Below are positions 56,141 to 63,900 of a stretch of DNA of 64,000 nucleotides, piece after piece. Each line of letters opens with the position of its first letter. The first letter of the stretch is position 1. Both the position numbers and the translations under genes were made by a program. The notes under the pieces were generated by a model, which did no database searches, was not told the DNA's origin, and worked only from the letters and a program-made list of their open reading frames with translations. This DNA is from Pseudomonas sihuiensis (GTDB lineage: Bacteria; Pseudomonadota; Gammaproteobacteria; Pseudomonadales; Pseudomonadaceae): the NCBI RefSeq assembly GCF_900106015.1, contig NZ_LT629797.1, positions 2,976,001-3,040,000 of the forward strand, in the 5' to 3' direction.

Positions 56141-56462
56141 CCCGCAACACCTCGTTCCATCCGCATCACCCCCACCAGGAAGTGGCTCTACCTTGCACCT
56201 TTGCGCTGGGTAGCAAGCAGAGCTGCAGGCGACTGCAACTGCCAGGGCCGGCTGTTACAGGGGGCCTTAACGGGCACCTAAGGTTACGTCGATACGTTAC
56301 CCGCAGCATTGTTGAACCAACCGACAAGGCCCGTGTCCCAGCACAGCCCCGGCTGGTGCCAGCTACGCGCTAAGACCGTTCGTCGCATGAGACGACGACA
56401 AGGCAATGGGTGATCTAGGTTTAGCGAACAGCGTTTGGCAGCGCTTTCAAGGGGTTAGCAAA
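56141..56462. other. Non-coding stretch of about 320 bases
   Basis: No coding frame with a ribosome site was found. It is GC-rich with several short inverted runs (for example CGTCGCATGAGACGACG near 56382-56398). It may hold a promoter for the small secreted protein gene. No known RNA family was recognised. Confidence 0.4.
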
Positions 56463-56699
56463 ATGAAATTAGAAATAGCACGAGGTTTGTTCCTGGGCCT
56501 CGCCCTCAGCGTAACGGCAATCGCCGCCGCAGCCTGGCAGGAGCCCGGCCCACGCGTGCTGGAAGCGCAAACCTGCACCGCCGCAGAACCCTGCCCCACC
56601 GCGCCTTTGCGCAAGCAAGTGCAGCCCGCCGCCAAACCCGATGCCAACCTGCTGGTGCTGATGTTCGGCCTCAGTGGCGCGATGAAGGGCGAGCACTAA
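56463..56699 (+). CDS. Small predicted periplasmic protein, unknown
   Basis: A 78-residue protein with a clear signal peptide (LEIARGLFLGLALSVTAIAAAAW). The mature part is short, with two Cys close together (AQTCTAAEPCPTAP), perhaps disulfide-bonded, and a basic stretch (LRKQVQPAAKPDANLLVLMFG). No known family. AAGGGG precedes ATG 56463; the frame is open 19 codons farther upstream without a ribosome site. Confidence 0.68.
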   Translation: MKLEIARGLFLGLALSVTAIAAAAWQEPGPRVLEAQTCTAAEPCPTAPLRKQVQPAAKPDANLLVLMFGLSGAMKGEH

Positions 56700-57013
56700 G
56701 CCACACCCACGGTCACACCTCGCCCAGCGGGCTGACCTGCAGCAGCAGGTGGCCCGCCAGGCGCTGCCTCTTGCCGCTCATACCCGCGCAGCTCGATCAC
56801 CCGCTCTGCTCCTCGATACTTCCAGTACTCGCTCATGCCTCTGGCCCCACAGGCCACATCCCTGAAAATGCCCGCATAGTGGCGTTTTAGAGCCTCTCGT
56901 TCAGTTTTGATTAAGTAAGAATCTTTATCGTTGCCCTGGAAGTGACCGAACGGTCACAGGCGTTTGGCTGGCAGTCGAGAACGTCACCGATGAAAATCAC
57001 AGGAGATGCAACG
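56700..57013. other. Promoter region of the carbonic anhydrase gene
   Basis: About 310 bases without a supported gene. The minus strand has a short open frame (56702-56842, start MSEYWKYRGAERVIELRGYE) too weakly supported to call. An operator-like palindrome at 56942-56957 is listed separately. Confidence 0.45.
56942..56957. promoter_or_regulatory. Perfect 16-base palindrome, operator candidate
   Basis: GTGACCG-AA-CGGTCAC: a perfect dyad of 7-base arms about 60 bases upstream of the carbonic anhydrase ATG. Arms of this type are typical of TetR-family operators. The binding protein is not known from the window. Confidence 0.55.
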
Positions 57014-57745
57014 ATGAACTCAACCGCTTCCCGAACCGGCAACACCCTGCGCCCCGTCGCCAAGGACAACGCCCAGGCCGCCCTGCAACAATTGCTGCAG
57101 GGCTTTCGGCGTTTCCGCCAGGAGGTCTACCCGCAGCAGCAGGCGCTGTTCAAGCGTCTGGCCTCGGCGCAGTCGCCCAGCGCAATGTTCATCACCTGCG
57201 CCGACTCGCGCATCGTGCCGGAGCTGATCACCCAGAGCGACCCCGGCACTCTGTTCGTCACCCGTAACGTGGGTAACGTGGTACCGCCCTACGGACAGAT
57301 GAACGGCGGCGTGTCCACCGCCATCGAGTACGCCGTACTGGCGCTCGGCGTGCAGCACATCATCGTCTGTGGCCATTCCGACTGCGGCGCGATGAAGGCC
57401 GTGCTCAACCCGGCCAGCCTCGACGGCATGCCAACCGTGCGCGCCTGGCTGCGCCACGCCGAGGTGGCGCGCAGCGTGGTGGCGGACAACTGCAATTGCG
57501 GCAGCGCCCACGAAACCCTCGGCGTGCTGACCGAAGAGAACGTAGTGGCCCAGCTCGACCACCTGCGCACACACCCTTCCGTCGCCGCCCGTCTGGCCAG
57601 CGGCCAATTGCAGATCCATGGCTGGGTCTACGACATCGACAGTGGCGGCATCCGCGCCTACGACGCCGCGTCGGGCAACTTCCTTCCGCTTGATGGCGAC
57701 GAGCAGCCCTGCGCTACCCCGCAACCGCGCTACGCCAGCGTCTGA
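57014..57745 (+). CDS. Beta-carbonic anhydrase
   Basis: A 243-residue enzyme that interconverts CO2 and bicarbonate. Zinc ligands sit in MFITCADSRIVPE (Cys and Asp/Arg dyad) and IIVCGHSDCGAMKA (His and Cys), as in the plant/bacterial beta class. GTLFVTRNVGNVVPPY is a further family block. The N-terminal 25 residues have no homology features and no signal peptide, so it is cytoplasmic. ATG 57014 follows AGGAG. It precedes a SulP transporter by 84 bases, probably one operon for bicarbonate handling. Confidence 0.95.
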   Translation: MNSTASRTGNTLRPVAKDNAQAALQQLLQGFRRFRQEVYPQQQALFKRLASAQSPSAMFITCADSRIVPELITQSDPGTLFVTRNVGNVVPPYGQMNGGVSTAIEYAVLALGVQHIIVCGHSDCGAMKAVLNPASLDGMPTVRAWLRHAEVARSVVADNCNCGSAHETLGVLTEENVVAQLDHLRTHPSVAARLASGQLQIHGWVYDIDSGGIRAYDAASGNFLPLDGDEQPCATPQPRYASV

Positions 57746-57829
57746 TCCACCCATTCCCCTGAGCCTGCGCCCCTGGATGGCGCGGGCACGGGCTGCTTTT
57801 GCCCGTAGATCGGGCAAGGAGAGATATTC

Positions 57830-59341
57830 ATGACTGTATTTCGCACACTGCCACGGGACGCGCTGGCGTCCGTGGTGGTCTTTCTCGTCGCCCTGCCACT
57901 GTGCATGGGCATCGCCATCGCCTCCGGCATGCCGCCGGCCAAGGGGCTGATCACCGGCATCATCGGCGGTCTGGTGGTCGGTTTCATCGCCGGCGCACCG
58001 CTGCAGGTGAGCGGCCCAGCTGCCGGCCTGGCCGTGCTGGTGTTCGAGCTGGTGCGTACTCACGGCATGGCTGCGCTAGGCCCGGTGTTGCTGCTGGCCG
58101 GACTGATCCAGCTGGTCGCCGGCACCTTGCGCCTGGGCGGCTGGTTTCGCGTCACCGCGCCGGCGGTGGTCTACGGCATGCTCGCCGGCATCGGCATCCT
58201 CATCGTGCTGTCGCAGGTGCACGTGATGATCGATGCCGCGCCCAAGGCCTCCGGCCTGGACAACCTGCTGGCCTTCCCCGGCGCCGTGCGTGATGCGCTG
58301 AGCCTGCTCGGCAGCAACGCCATGATCGCCGGTGCAGTGGGCCTCGGCACCATCGCCAGCATCTGGCTGTGGGAGCGTTTTCGCCCAGCGCCACTGCGCT
58401 TTCTGCCCGGCGCGCTGGTCGGCGTGACGCTCGCCACGCTGATCAGCCTGTGGCTGACACTGCCGGTCAAACGCGTCGAACTGCCGGCCAATCTCGGCGA
58501 TGCCATCGACTGGATCACCCCACAGGGCCTGGCCAGCCTGGCCGATCCGCAACTGCTGATCGCCGCCCTCGCCTTGGCCTTTATCGCCAGTGCCGAGACA
58601 TTGCTCTCCGCTGCCGCCGTCGACCGCATGCACGATGGCCCGCGTGCGCGCTTCAACCGCGAACTGTCCGCCCAGGGCATCGGCAACATGCTCTGCGGTG
58701 CAGTCGGCGCCCTGCCGATGACCGGCGTGATCGTACGTAGCTCGGCCAACGTGCAAGCCGGCGCTCGCGGCCGCGCCTCGACCATCCTCCACGGCGCCTG
58801 GCTACTGGCCCTGGTCGCTCTGCTGCCCGCCGTGCTGCAGAGCATCCCGGTGGCCAGCCTCGGCGCGGTACTGGTGTACACCGGCTGCAAACTGGTCGAC
58901 CCCAAGGCCATGCGCAACCTCGGCCAGTACGGCCGTGCCCCGGTGTTCATCTACGCCGCCACGGCGCTATGCATCGTCTTCACCGACCTGCTGACCGGCG
59001 TGCTGGTGGGCTTCGCCCTGACCCTGCTGAAACTGGTGTGGAGCGCCTCGCGCCTGCGCGTGAAACTGGTGCCCACCGGCCCGAACAGCGCCGAACTGCG
59101 CATGAGCGGCGCCGCCACCTTCCTCCGTGTGCCACAACTGGCCAAGCTACTGGCCGGCGTCGAACCGGGTACCTGCCTGCACCTGAGCCTGGCGCGGGTC
59201 AGCTACATCGACCATGCCTGCATGGAACTTCTGGAAGACTGGGGCCGCTCCGCCCGCGCCCAGGGCGGCGGATTGGAGATCGTCGAAGGTGCGGCGTTGA
59301 AACGCCGAGTGGAAGGTAGACAGCGCACGGCGCTGGCCTGA
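57830..59341 (+). CDS. SulP-family anion transporter with STAS domain
   Basis: A 503-residue inner-membrane carrier with about 10-12 hydrophobic segments. The SulP start LPRDALASVVVFLVALPLCMGIAIASGMPPAKGLITGIIGGLVVGFIAGAP and GPAAGLAVLVFELV are visible. A short C-terminal STAS domain (about 415-495) has FLRVPQLAKLLAGV and HLSLARVSYIDHACMELLEDW. SulP proteins move sulfate, bicarbonate or other anions; the linked carbonic anhydrase makes bicarbonate (BicA-like) the best guess. Confidence 0.93.
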   Translation: MTVFRTLPRDALASVVVFLVALPLCMGIAIASGMPPAKGLITGIIGGLVVGFIAGAPLQVSGPAAGLAVLVFELVRTHGMAALGPVLLLAGLIQLVAGTLRLGGWFRVTAPAVVYGMLAGIGILIVLSQVHVMIDAAPKASGLDNLLAFPGAVRDALSLLGSNAMIAGAVGLGTIASIWLWERFRPAPLRFLPGALVGVTLATLISLWLTLPVKRVELPANLGDAIDWITPQGLASLADPQLLIAALALAFIASAETLLSAAAVDRMHDGPRARFNRELSAQGIGNMLCGAVGALPMTGVIVRSSANVQAGARGRASTILHGAWLLALVALLPAVLQSIPVASLGAVLVYTGCKLVDPKAMRNLGQYGRAPVFIYAATALCIVFTDLLTGVLVGFALTLLKLVWSASRLRVKLVPTGPNSAELRMSGAATFLRVPQLAKLLAGVEPGTCLHLSLARVSYIDHACMELLEDWGRSARAQGGGLEIVEGAALKRRVEGRQRTALA

Positions 59342-59350
59342 ACGCACCAC

Positions 59351-59380
59351 GGCTCACTCACGCAGGCTGGTGAGTGAGCC
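59351..59380. terminator. Perfect 11-bp hairpin after the SulP gene
   Basis: GGCTCACTCAC and GTGAGTGAGCC are perfectly inverted with an 8-base loop. There is no T run, so termination is possible but not certain. Confidence 0.5.
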
Positions 59381-59386
59381 AGGTCA

Positions 59387-59443
59387 ATGGATCGACTAAT
59401 GGCCTATGGCGCAACGCCATTATTCGCAGTAATGTCGATCCAT
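59387..59443. repeat. Nested inverted repeat upstream of the NYN gene
   Basis: Outer arms ATGGATCGAC (59387-59396) and GTCGATCCAT (59434-59443) flank inner arms AATGGC (about 59398-59403) and GCCATT (about 59416-59421). The whole can fold as a branched hairpin ending 19 bases before the NYN start codon, where it could control expression. Confidence 0.6.
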
Positions 59444-59462
59444 CGCCCAGCAAGGACGCACC

Positions 59463-60287
59463 ATGGCCAGCAAACCCAACACCGCCCGCCAGCATAAGCA
59501 CTTCGCTGTTCTGATCGATGCGGACAACGCCCCCGCTGCCATCGTCGAAGGCCTTTTCGAAGAAATAGCCAAGTACGGCGTCGCCAGCGTCAAACGCATC
59601 TATGGCGACTGGACCCAGCCCAACCTCGGCAGTTGGAAGAAGGTGCTGCTCGACCACTCCATCCAGCCGATCCAGCAGTTCGCCTACACCAAGGGCAAGA
59701 ACGCCACCGACAGCTCGCTGATCATCGACGCGATGGACCTTCTTTATACCCGGCGCTTCGATGGCTTTTGCCTGGTTTCCAGCGACAGCGACTTCACGCG
59801 GCTGGCAGCTCGCTTGCGCGAGGAAGGACTGGAGGTAATTGGCTTCGGCGAACAGAAAACGCCGCCGCCCTTCGTGAAGGCATGCGACAAGTTCATCTAT
59901 ACCGAGTTGCTGCGCGACGACGCGAACGAATCGGAGAGTTCTGCCGCACAACAGCCTGAAACCCCAGAGCCCAAACCAGCCGCCGGCAACACAACCCCCG
60001 CCGAAGTCGCACCAGCAGAAGTCAACCGACCGAAAGTCCCAGTAACGCTGATTACCAAGGTTATCGACGACATTTCCGACGAAGATGGGTGGGTCCATAT
60101 GGCAGCCCTCGGAGAAAACCTGCGAAAACTGAAGTCCGACTTCGATCCTCGTCTGTATGGTTTCAAGAAACTGTCTGACTTGATCAAGGCACGAAATGGG
60201 CAGTTTGAGTTACAGGAGCGAGGAGTTACAGCCACTGGAGGAAAAGTGCTATATCTGCGCAACAGAAAGGCGGCAACCAAACAATAA
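59463..60287 (+). CDS. NYN-domain ribonuclease-like protein with C-terminal OST-HTH/LOTUS domain
   Basis: A 274-residue protein. Residues about 13-150 form a NYN/LabA-like PIN-fold nuclease domain with acidic residues in VLIDADNAP (D19, D21), NATDSSLIIDAMDLL and FCLVSSDSDFTRLAARLREEGLEVIGFG. A linker rich in Glu, Pro and Ala (about 160-192) leads to an OST-HTH/LOTUS domain (about 193-270; VITKVIDDISDEDGWVHMAALGENLRKLKSDFDPRLYGFKKLSDLI), which binds RNA, including G-rich structures in other systems. This architecture resembles the human MARF1 and bacterial LabA-type proteins. Cellular role unknown. A possible operon with the downstream gene (79-base gap). Confidence 0.9.
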   Translation: MASKPNTARQHKHFAVLIDADNAPAAIVEGLFEEIAKYGVASVKRIYGDWTQPNLGSWKKVLLDHSIQPIQQFAYTKGKNATDSSLIIDAMDLLYTRRFDGFCLVSSDSDFTRLAARLREEGLEVIGFGEQKTPPPFVKACDKFIYTELLRDDANESESSAAQQPETPEPKPAAGNTTPAEVAPAEVNRPKVPVTLITKVIDDISDEDGWVHMAALGENLRKLKSDFDPRLYGFKKLSDLIKARNGQFELQERGVTATGGKVLYLRNRKAATKQ

Positions 60288-60366
60288 AACTTAAAAACTT
60301 CTTCGCCCGTACAGATACAGCTGCTCAATAAAACCCACACCAACTAAAAAAACAAGGAACACGACA

Positions 60367-62286
60367 ATGGAACAATCTTGTCTTTTCGGTCCAAATTTCT
60401 TAGAAAAATTAGTTGGAAAGAATATTCTACATGACCCCAAAATTGCCATTGTAGAGTTAGTTGCGAACGCATGGGATGCAGGAGCTAGCGAGGTAAAAGT
60501 AGTTTGGCCCACCAACAAAAACGAACAACACTTCTCAATCGAAGACAATGGCTCAGGCCTCACGGAAAAAGAATTCACATCGAGATGGCGTACGCTTGCA
60601 TACGATCGAATACAAACGCAGGGAAGCACGATTGTCGTTAATGACAGAAAAAGAACAGTATTCGGAAAGAACGGCGTAGGCCGTTTTGCAGGATTCTGTT
60701 TCGGAGAATCCTACTTTGTCGCCTCAAACAAGAATGGAGAACATATAGAATACGAAATTAAAGCCGGCAGTGGTGATGCTCCATTTACATTAATAAAGCA
60801 CCCCCCGTTGACCTTCATCAGGGAACACGGTACTCGAATTTTTGTCCGTACTAGTTCCTCACTCAGGATCAGTGAAGAAGATGTACGTTCTGAACTCGGA
60901 ATGCGATTTCTGACCGATCCATCTTTCAAATGCATCGTCAATGGAGAGCCTGTAAATTTCTCACATATCCCCAACGAAAACATTTCCCATGAAATTATTG
61001 AACTGGAGTCAGGAAACATAATAAACATTGCAATCATCGATACGAATGATGCAGATAGAACAACCAAACAACATGGCATAGCTTGGCATGTAAATGGTCG
61101 CCTTGTGGGCGAGGCAGATTGGAAAAGTTATGGATTTGACGAAATCATAGATGGTAGATCTTCAGAAGCCAAAAGGCACACCTTCATTGTCAGCGCTGAC
61201 TTTCTATCGAAAACAGACTCCATTAAAAAAGATTGGACAGGATTCAACGCCACACCCGAATTTGAAGAAGTCCACACAAGTGTATTTGACTTTGTCAAGT
61301 CACACATATTAGGACAGACAAAACAAAAACGCGAGCGTGTCTTTTCTAATATAAAAAAGGCGCATGAGAAGGAGCTCCAGAAACTCACTCCACTACGGGC
61401 AGAAAGATGGGAAGAGTTTGTTACTGAAATACAAGGGGAGTGCACCAGTCTAACCGAAAAGGATCTTCTAAAATTGTCTGGCACCTTAATAAAAATGGAG
61501 CAATCTGACACCAAGTACTCTCTCATCAGCAAGCTACATGAATTGAACCCTGATCAAATTGATAGCCTGCATAGCATCCTTGCGGACTGGAGCCTTGATC
61601 TAGCGAAAGAAGTTCTAGACGAACTCCAGATAAGACTAAAACTGCTAGACGAATTACGCGAAAGAATATTAGATACCAACACAAAAGAAGTCCAAGAGCT
61701 TCAGCCGCTTTTTCATCAAGGCCTTTGGATATTCGGACCAGAATACGAAACTATAGAATTCACTTCCAATGAAGGAATGACAAAAGTAATTCAGAAACTT
61801 TTCAGCTCCAGCCTTGTCGGCACTCGCAACCGCCCCGACTTCGCAATATTACCAGACAGCACAGTGGGAAATTATTCATACCATAAGTATGACGAAGAAG
61901 GCGGTGAGATCGGGATTGACAAGCTCGTAATAGTGGAACTTAAAAAACCAGGAATCCCCATTAGCACCGACGAAAAGGGACAGTGCTGGAAATATGTGAG
62001 TGAACTAATAAAGTCCGGGCTCATTGACCAAGACACCAAGGTGACATGCTTTGTCTTAGGAAGTGAAATCGACCCAATCGAAAAAGGTATAAGAAAAGAA
62101 AATAATGATCGCTGCACAATTCAACCATTAGACTACCAAGTTGTTATTGCAAGAGCCAAAAGTCGCCTACTAAAGCTATACGACTGGGTTAAAGGTGCAC
62201 CGTTTTTAGAAGAACAGAGAAAGCAGCTTGGATTTGAGGAAAGCCAAAATGTATTAGACTTTGAGATCCCAGCCAAAACCTCGTAA
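60367..62286 (+). CDS. GHKL ATPase fused to a PD-(D/E)XK (Shedu-like) nuclease domain
   Basis: A 639-residue protein with visibly lower GC than its neighbours. N-terminal GHKL ATPase, MutL/MORC-like: VELVANAWDAGA (E30, N34), EDNGSGL (D60, G62, G64), and KNGVGRFAGF (GVGRF 103-107); second half (about 225-300) is a transducer-like region. A helical region (about 315-450) links to a C-terminal nuclease: RPDFAI (D491), DKLVIVELKKPG (E524-x-K526) and QCWKY (Q539-x3-Y543), the pattern of PD-(D/E)XK enzymes with QxxxY, similar to Shedu (DUF4263). An ATP-gated DNA nuclease used in phage defence is the best inference. ATG 60367 has a plausible AAGGAA upstream. No obvious partner gene follows. Confidence 0.82.
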   Translation: MEQSCLFGPNFLEKLVGKNILHDPKIAIVELVANAWDAGASEVKVVWPTNKNEQHFSIEDNGSGLTEKEFTSRWRTLAYDRIQTQGSTIVVNDRKRTVFGKNGVGRFAGFCFGESYFVASNKNGEHIEYEIKAGSGDAPFTLIKHPPLTFIREHGTRIFVRTSSSLRISEEDVRSELGMRFLTDPSFKCIVNGEPVNFSHIPNENISHEIIELESGNIINIAIIDTNDADRTTKQHGIAWHVNGRLVGEADWKSYGFDEIIDGRSSEAKRHTFIVSADFLSKTDSIKKDWTGFNATPEFEEVHTSVFDFVKSHILGQTKQKRERVFSNIKKAHEKELQKLTPLRAERWEEFVTEIQGECTSLTEKDLLKLSGTLIKMEQSDTKYSLISKLHELNPDQIDSLHSILADWSLDLAKEVLDELQIRLKLLDELRERILDTNTKEVQELQPLFHQGLWIFGPEYETIEFTSNEGMTKVIQKLFSSSLVGTRNRPDFAILPDSTVGNYSYHKYDEEGGEIGIDKLVIVELKKPGIPISTDEKGQCWKYVSELIKSGLIDQDTKVTCFVLGSEIDPIEKGIRKENNDRCTIQPLDYQVVIARAKSRLLKLYDWVKGAPFLEEQRKQLGFEESQNVLDFEIPAKTS

Positions 62287-62896
62287 TTCTGGAAAATAGG
62301 GCGGACCATGCGAAGCCTGTCCATCATTTGGCTCAACGCAATACAGCAGGCATACGCCAATCGCCCTTCGCGGTGGAACCTCGGAGCGACGATGGAGTGA
62401 GGGAAGTCGAGCGCAGCATGACGGGGACGCCTAGTTCCGGATGGCGAGGCACAGACCTTTTGGTTCCTTTGGGCGGGGCCGGCCATCCGGCGTTTGAAAA
62501 AAGTGAGTCGCCGTAAGGGCGATACGAAGCGAAGCGTAGTAACAGCCGCAGGCTGGCCCGGAGGGTGAGCGAAGCGAATCAACCGTACTCTCAGGCGATA
62601 GAGAGGCGGCGTCGGAGTGCAATACCCCAGCAAAAGCCCCAAGCACCCTCTCCCCTAGCCCCCGCCCTGCGCCCCGGCCCTTCGCATAGCTCAGGGCGCT
62701 TCAGCGGGCGAAGCAGTGCTTCGCTATTTCCGCTTACGCCCCATAAATGGGAGAGGGGAACTGATCGCGGGCCTGCAGCAATCTCAGCAGGCTTCTGAGA
62801 TTTTCGCGGCTGAAGCCGCTCCTACAGATTTGGGTGGCTTCGGGTCGCGGCTGAAGCCCCTCCCACAAGAACGTAGCGATACCAGCGGCCTTGCCT
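62287..62896. other. Non-coding region with dispersed-repeat remnants
   Basis: About 610 bases without a credible gene. The segment 62430-62610 (GGCGAGGCACAGACC ... CCGGCGTTTGAAAAAAGTGA ... GCCGTAAGGGCGATACGAAG) resembles a dispersed repeat of proteobacterial genomes that is often mis-called as a hypothetical ORF. The segment 62645-62775 shares the ATGGGAGAGGGG-AACTGATCG words with the 20757 element. A REP-like direct pair follows at 62804-62867. Confidence 0.55.
62804..62867. repeat. REP-like direct repeat pair
   Basis: TCGCGGCTGAAGCCGCTCC (from 62804) and TCGCGGCTGAAGCCCCTCC (from 62845) are near-identical direct copies, each with an internal CGGCTGAAGCCG hairpin. They sit at the 3' end of the acetyltransferase gene. 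Confidence 0.75.
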
Positions 62897-63724
62897 TCAC
62901 GCCCCCGCAATCAATCGCTCGATGATCTCCCGCCGCTCAGGATGCTCCGGCACCTGAATGCCAAACTCCTCACGCAACACCCTGAGCACCTCATCGACAC
63001 TCTGCAACTGCACCCGCTCACTGGCCTGTCCCAGGCGATGGATCGCGAAGCTGCCGTTGTTCAGCGTCTTGCGCAGGCCGGGCCCGGTGCGGGCGGCGAT
63101 CATCTGGCCGAGGAACGGCGAGTCCGGGTGGGTGCACACGTACCAGTTACCCACCACGTAATCGATATCCGCCACCTGCTGCAGATCGAACACGTACATC
63201 GCCCGCCAGCTACCCGCCACCAACGCGCGCAAGGTGTAGGTGCCATCCACCAGCGTCAGGCGATAGGGCTCATGCGGCGTGGCCTGCTCGCCCTCGCTGT
63301 CGAGCAGCAAGGGGCCGGTCGGCACCATGCCGCCGAAGCCGACATCGGTGATGTAGCGCACGCCACCCAGGGTCACCAGCACCAGCATATGGGTACGTGC
63401 CGGCAGGGCATCCTCCGGCCCGCCCATGACCACGCGCCCGGTCAGCCCGCGCGCGTCGAAGCGCAGCGCCTGCAACAGCAGCAGGTACAGACGATTGAGT
63501 TCGAAGCAGTAGCCGCCACGGCCCTGGCGTAGCAACTTGTCCTGGATCGCGGCGGGTTCGACCTCAACCGGCACGCGCAGCATGCTCGCCAGGGTTTCGA
63601 AGGGGAACTCGGCGGTGTGCCGCGCCTGCAGCTCGCGCAGGGTGTCGAGGGTCGGTGGCGGCGCCGACGAGTAACCCAGGCGCTCGAGGTATGTGTGTAG
63701 ATCCAGCATGAATGGCTCGGTCAT
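62897..63724 (-). CDS. Arylamine N-acetyltransferase
   Basis: A 275-residue NAT enzyme that transfers acetyl from acetyl-CoA to arylamines and hydrazines. The catalytic triad is intact: Cys73 in QGRGGYCFELNRLY, His112 in ARTHMLVLV and Asp127 in YITDVGFGG. Length is the NAT norm. ATG 63724 follows GGGAGA; a later Met (MLDLHTYLERLG) is possible. Confidence 0.95.
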   Translation of the reverse strand: MTEPFMLDLHTYLERLGYSSAPPPTLDTLRELQARHTAEFPFETLASMLRVPVEVEPAAIQDKLLRQGRGGYCFELNRLYLLLLQALRFDARGLTGRVVMGGPEDALPARTHMLVLVTLGGVRYITDVGFGGMVPTGPLLLDSEGEQATPHEPYRLTLVDGTYTLRALVAGSWRAMYVFDLQQVADIDYVVGNWYVCTHPDSPFLGQMIAARTGPGLRKTLNNGSFAIHRLGQASERVQLQSVDEVLRVLREEFGIQVPEHPERREIIERLIAGA

Positions 63725-63900
63725 CGTGCATCTCCCTTTTCTACCTGCCGGCTGTTTTACCAGAGGGCGTGGACAGACGATATGCAACGAGCGGCATGGC
63801 GTGCTCGAATCAGTGCTATCGGTTTGCGGTAGCCGGCACACACAAATCGACAGAAATGCGCCAATCTATCGCTCACCGCACGAGCTTGCCCGAGGACTCC

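Noticed and set aside
56942..57013. Upstream start for the carbonic anhydrase at 56942
   Set aside because: The extra 24 codons begin in the palindrome and lack a ribosome site, while ATG 57014 has AGGAG at correct distance.
62133..62642. 169-codon minus-strand ORF overlapping the GHKL gene end
   Set aside because: Resembles repeat-derived ORFs often mis-annotated as hypothetical proteins. It has no ribosome site and lies in dispersed-repeat sequence.
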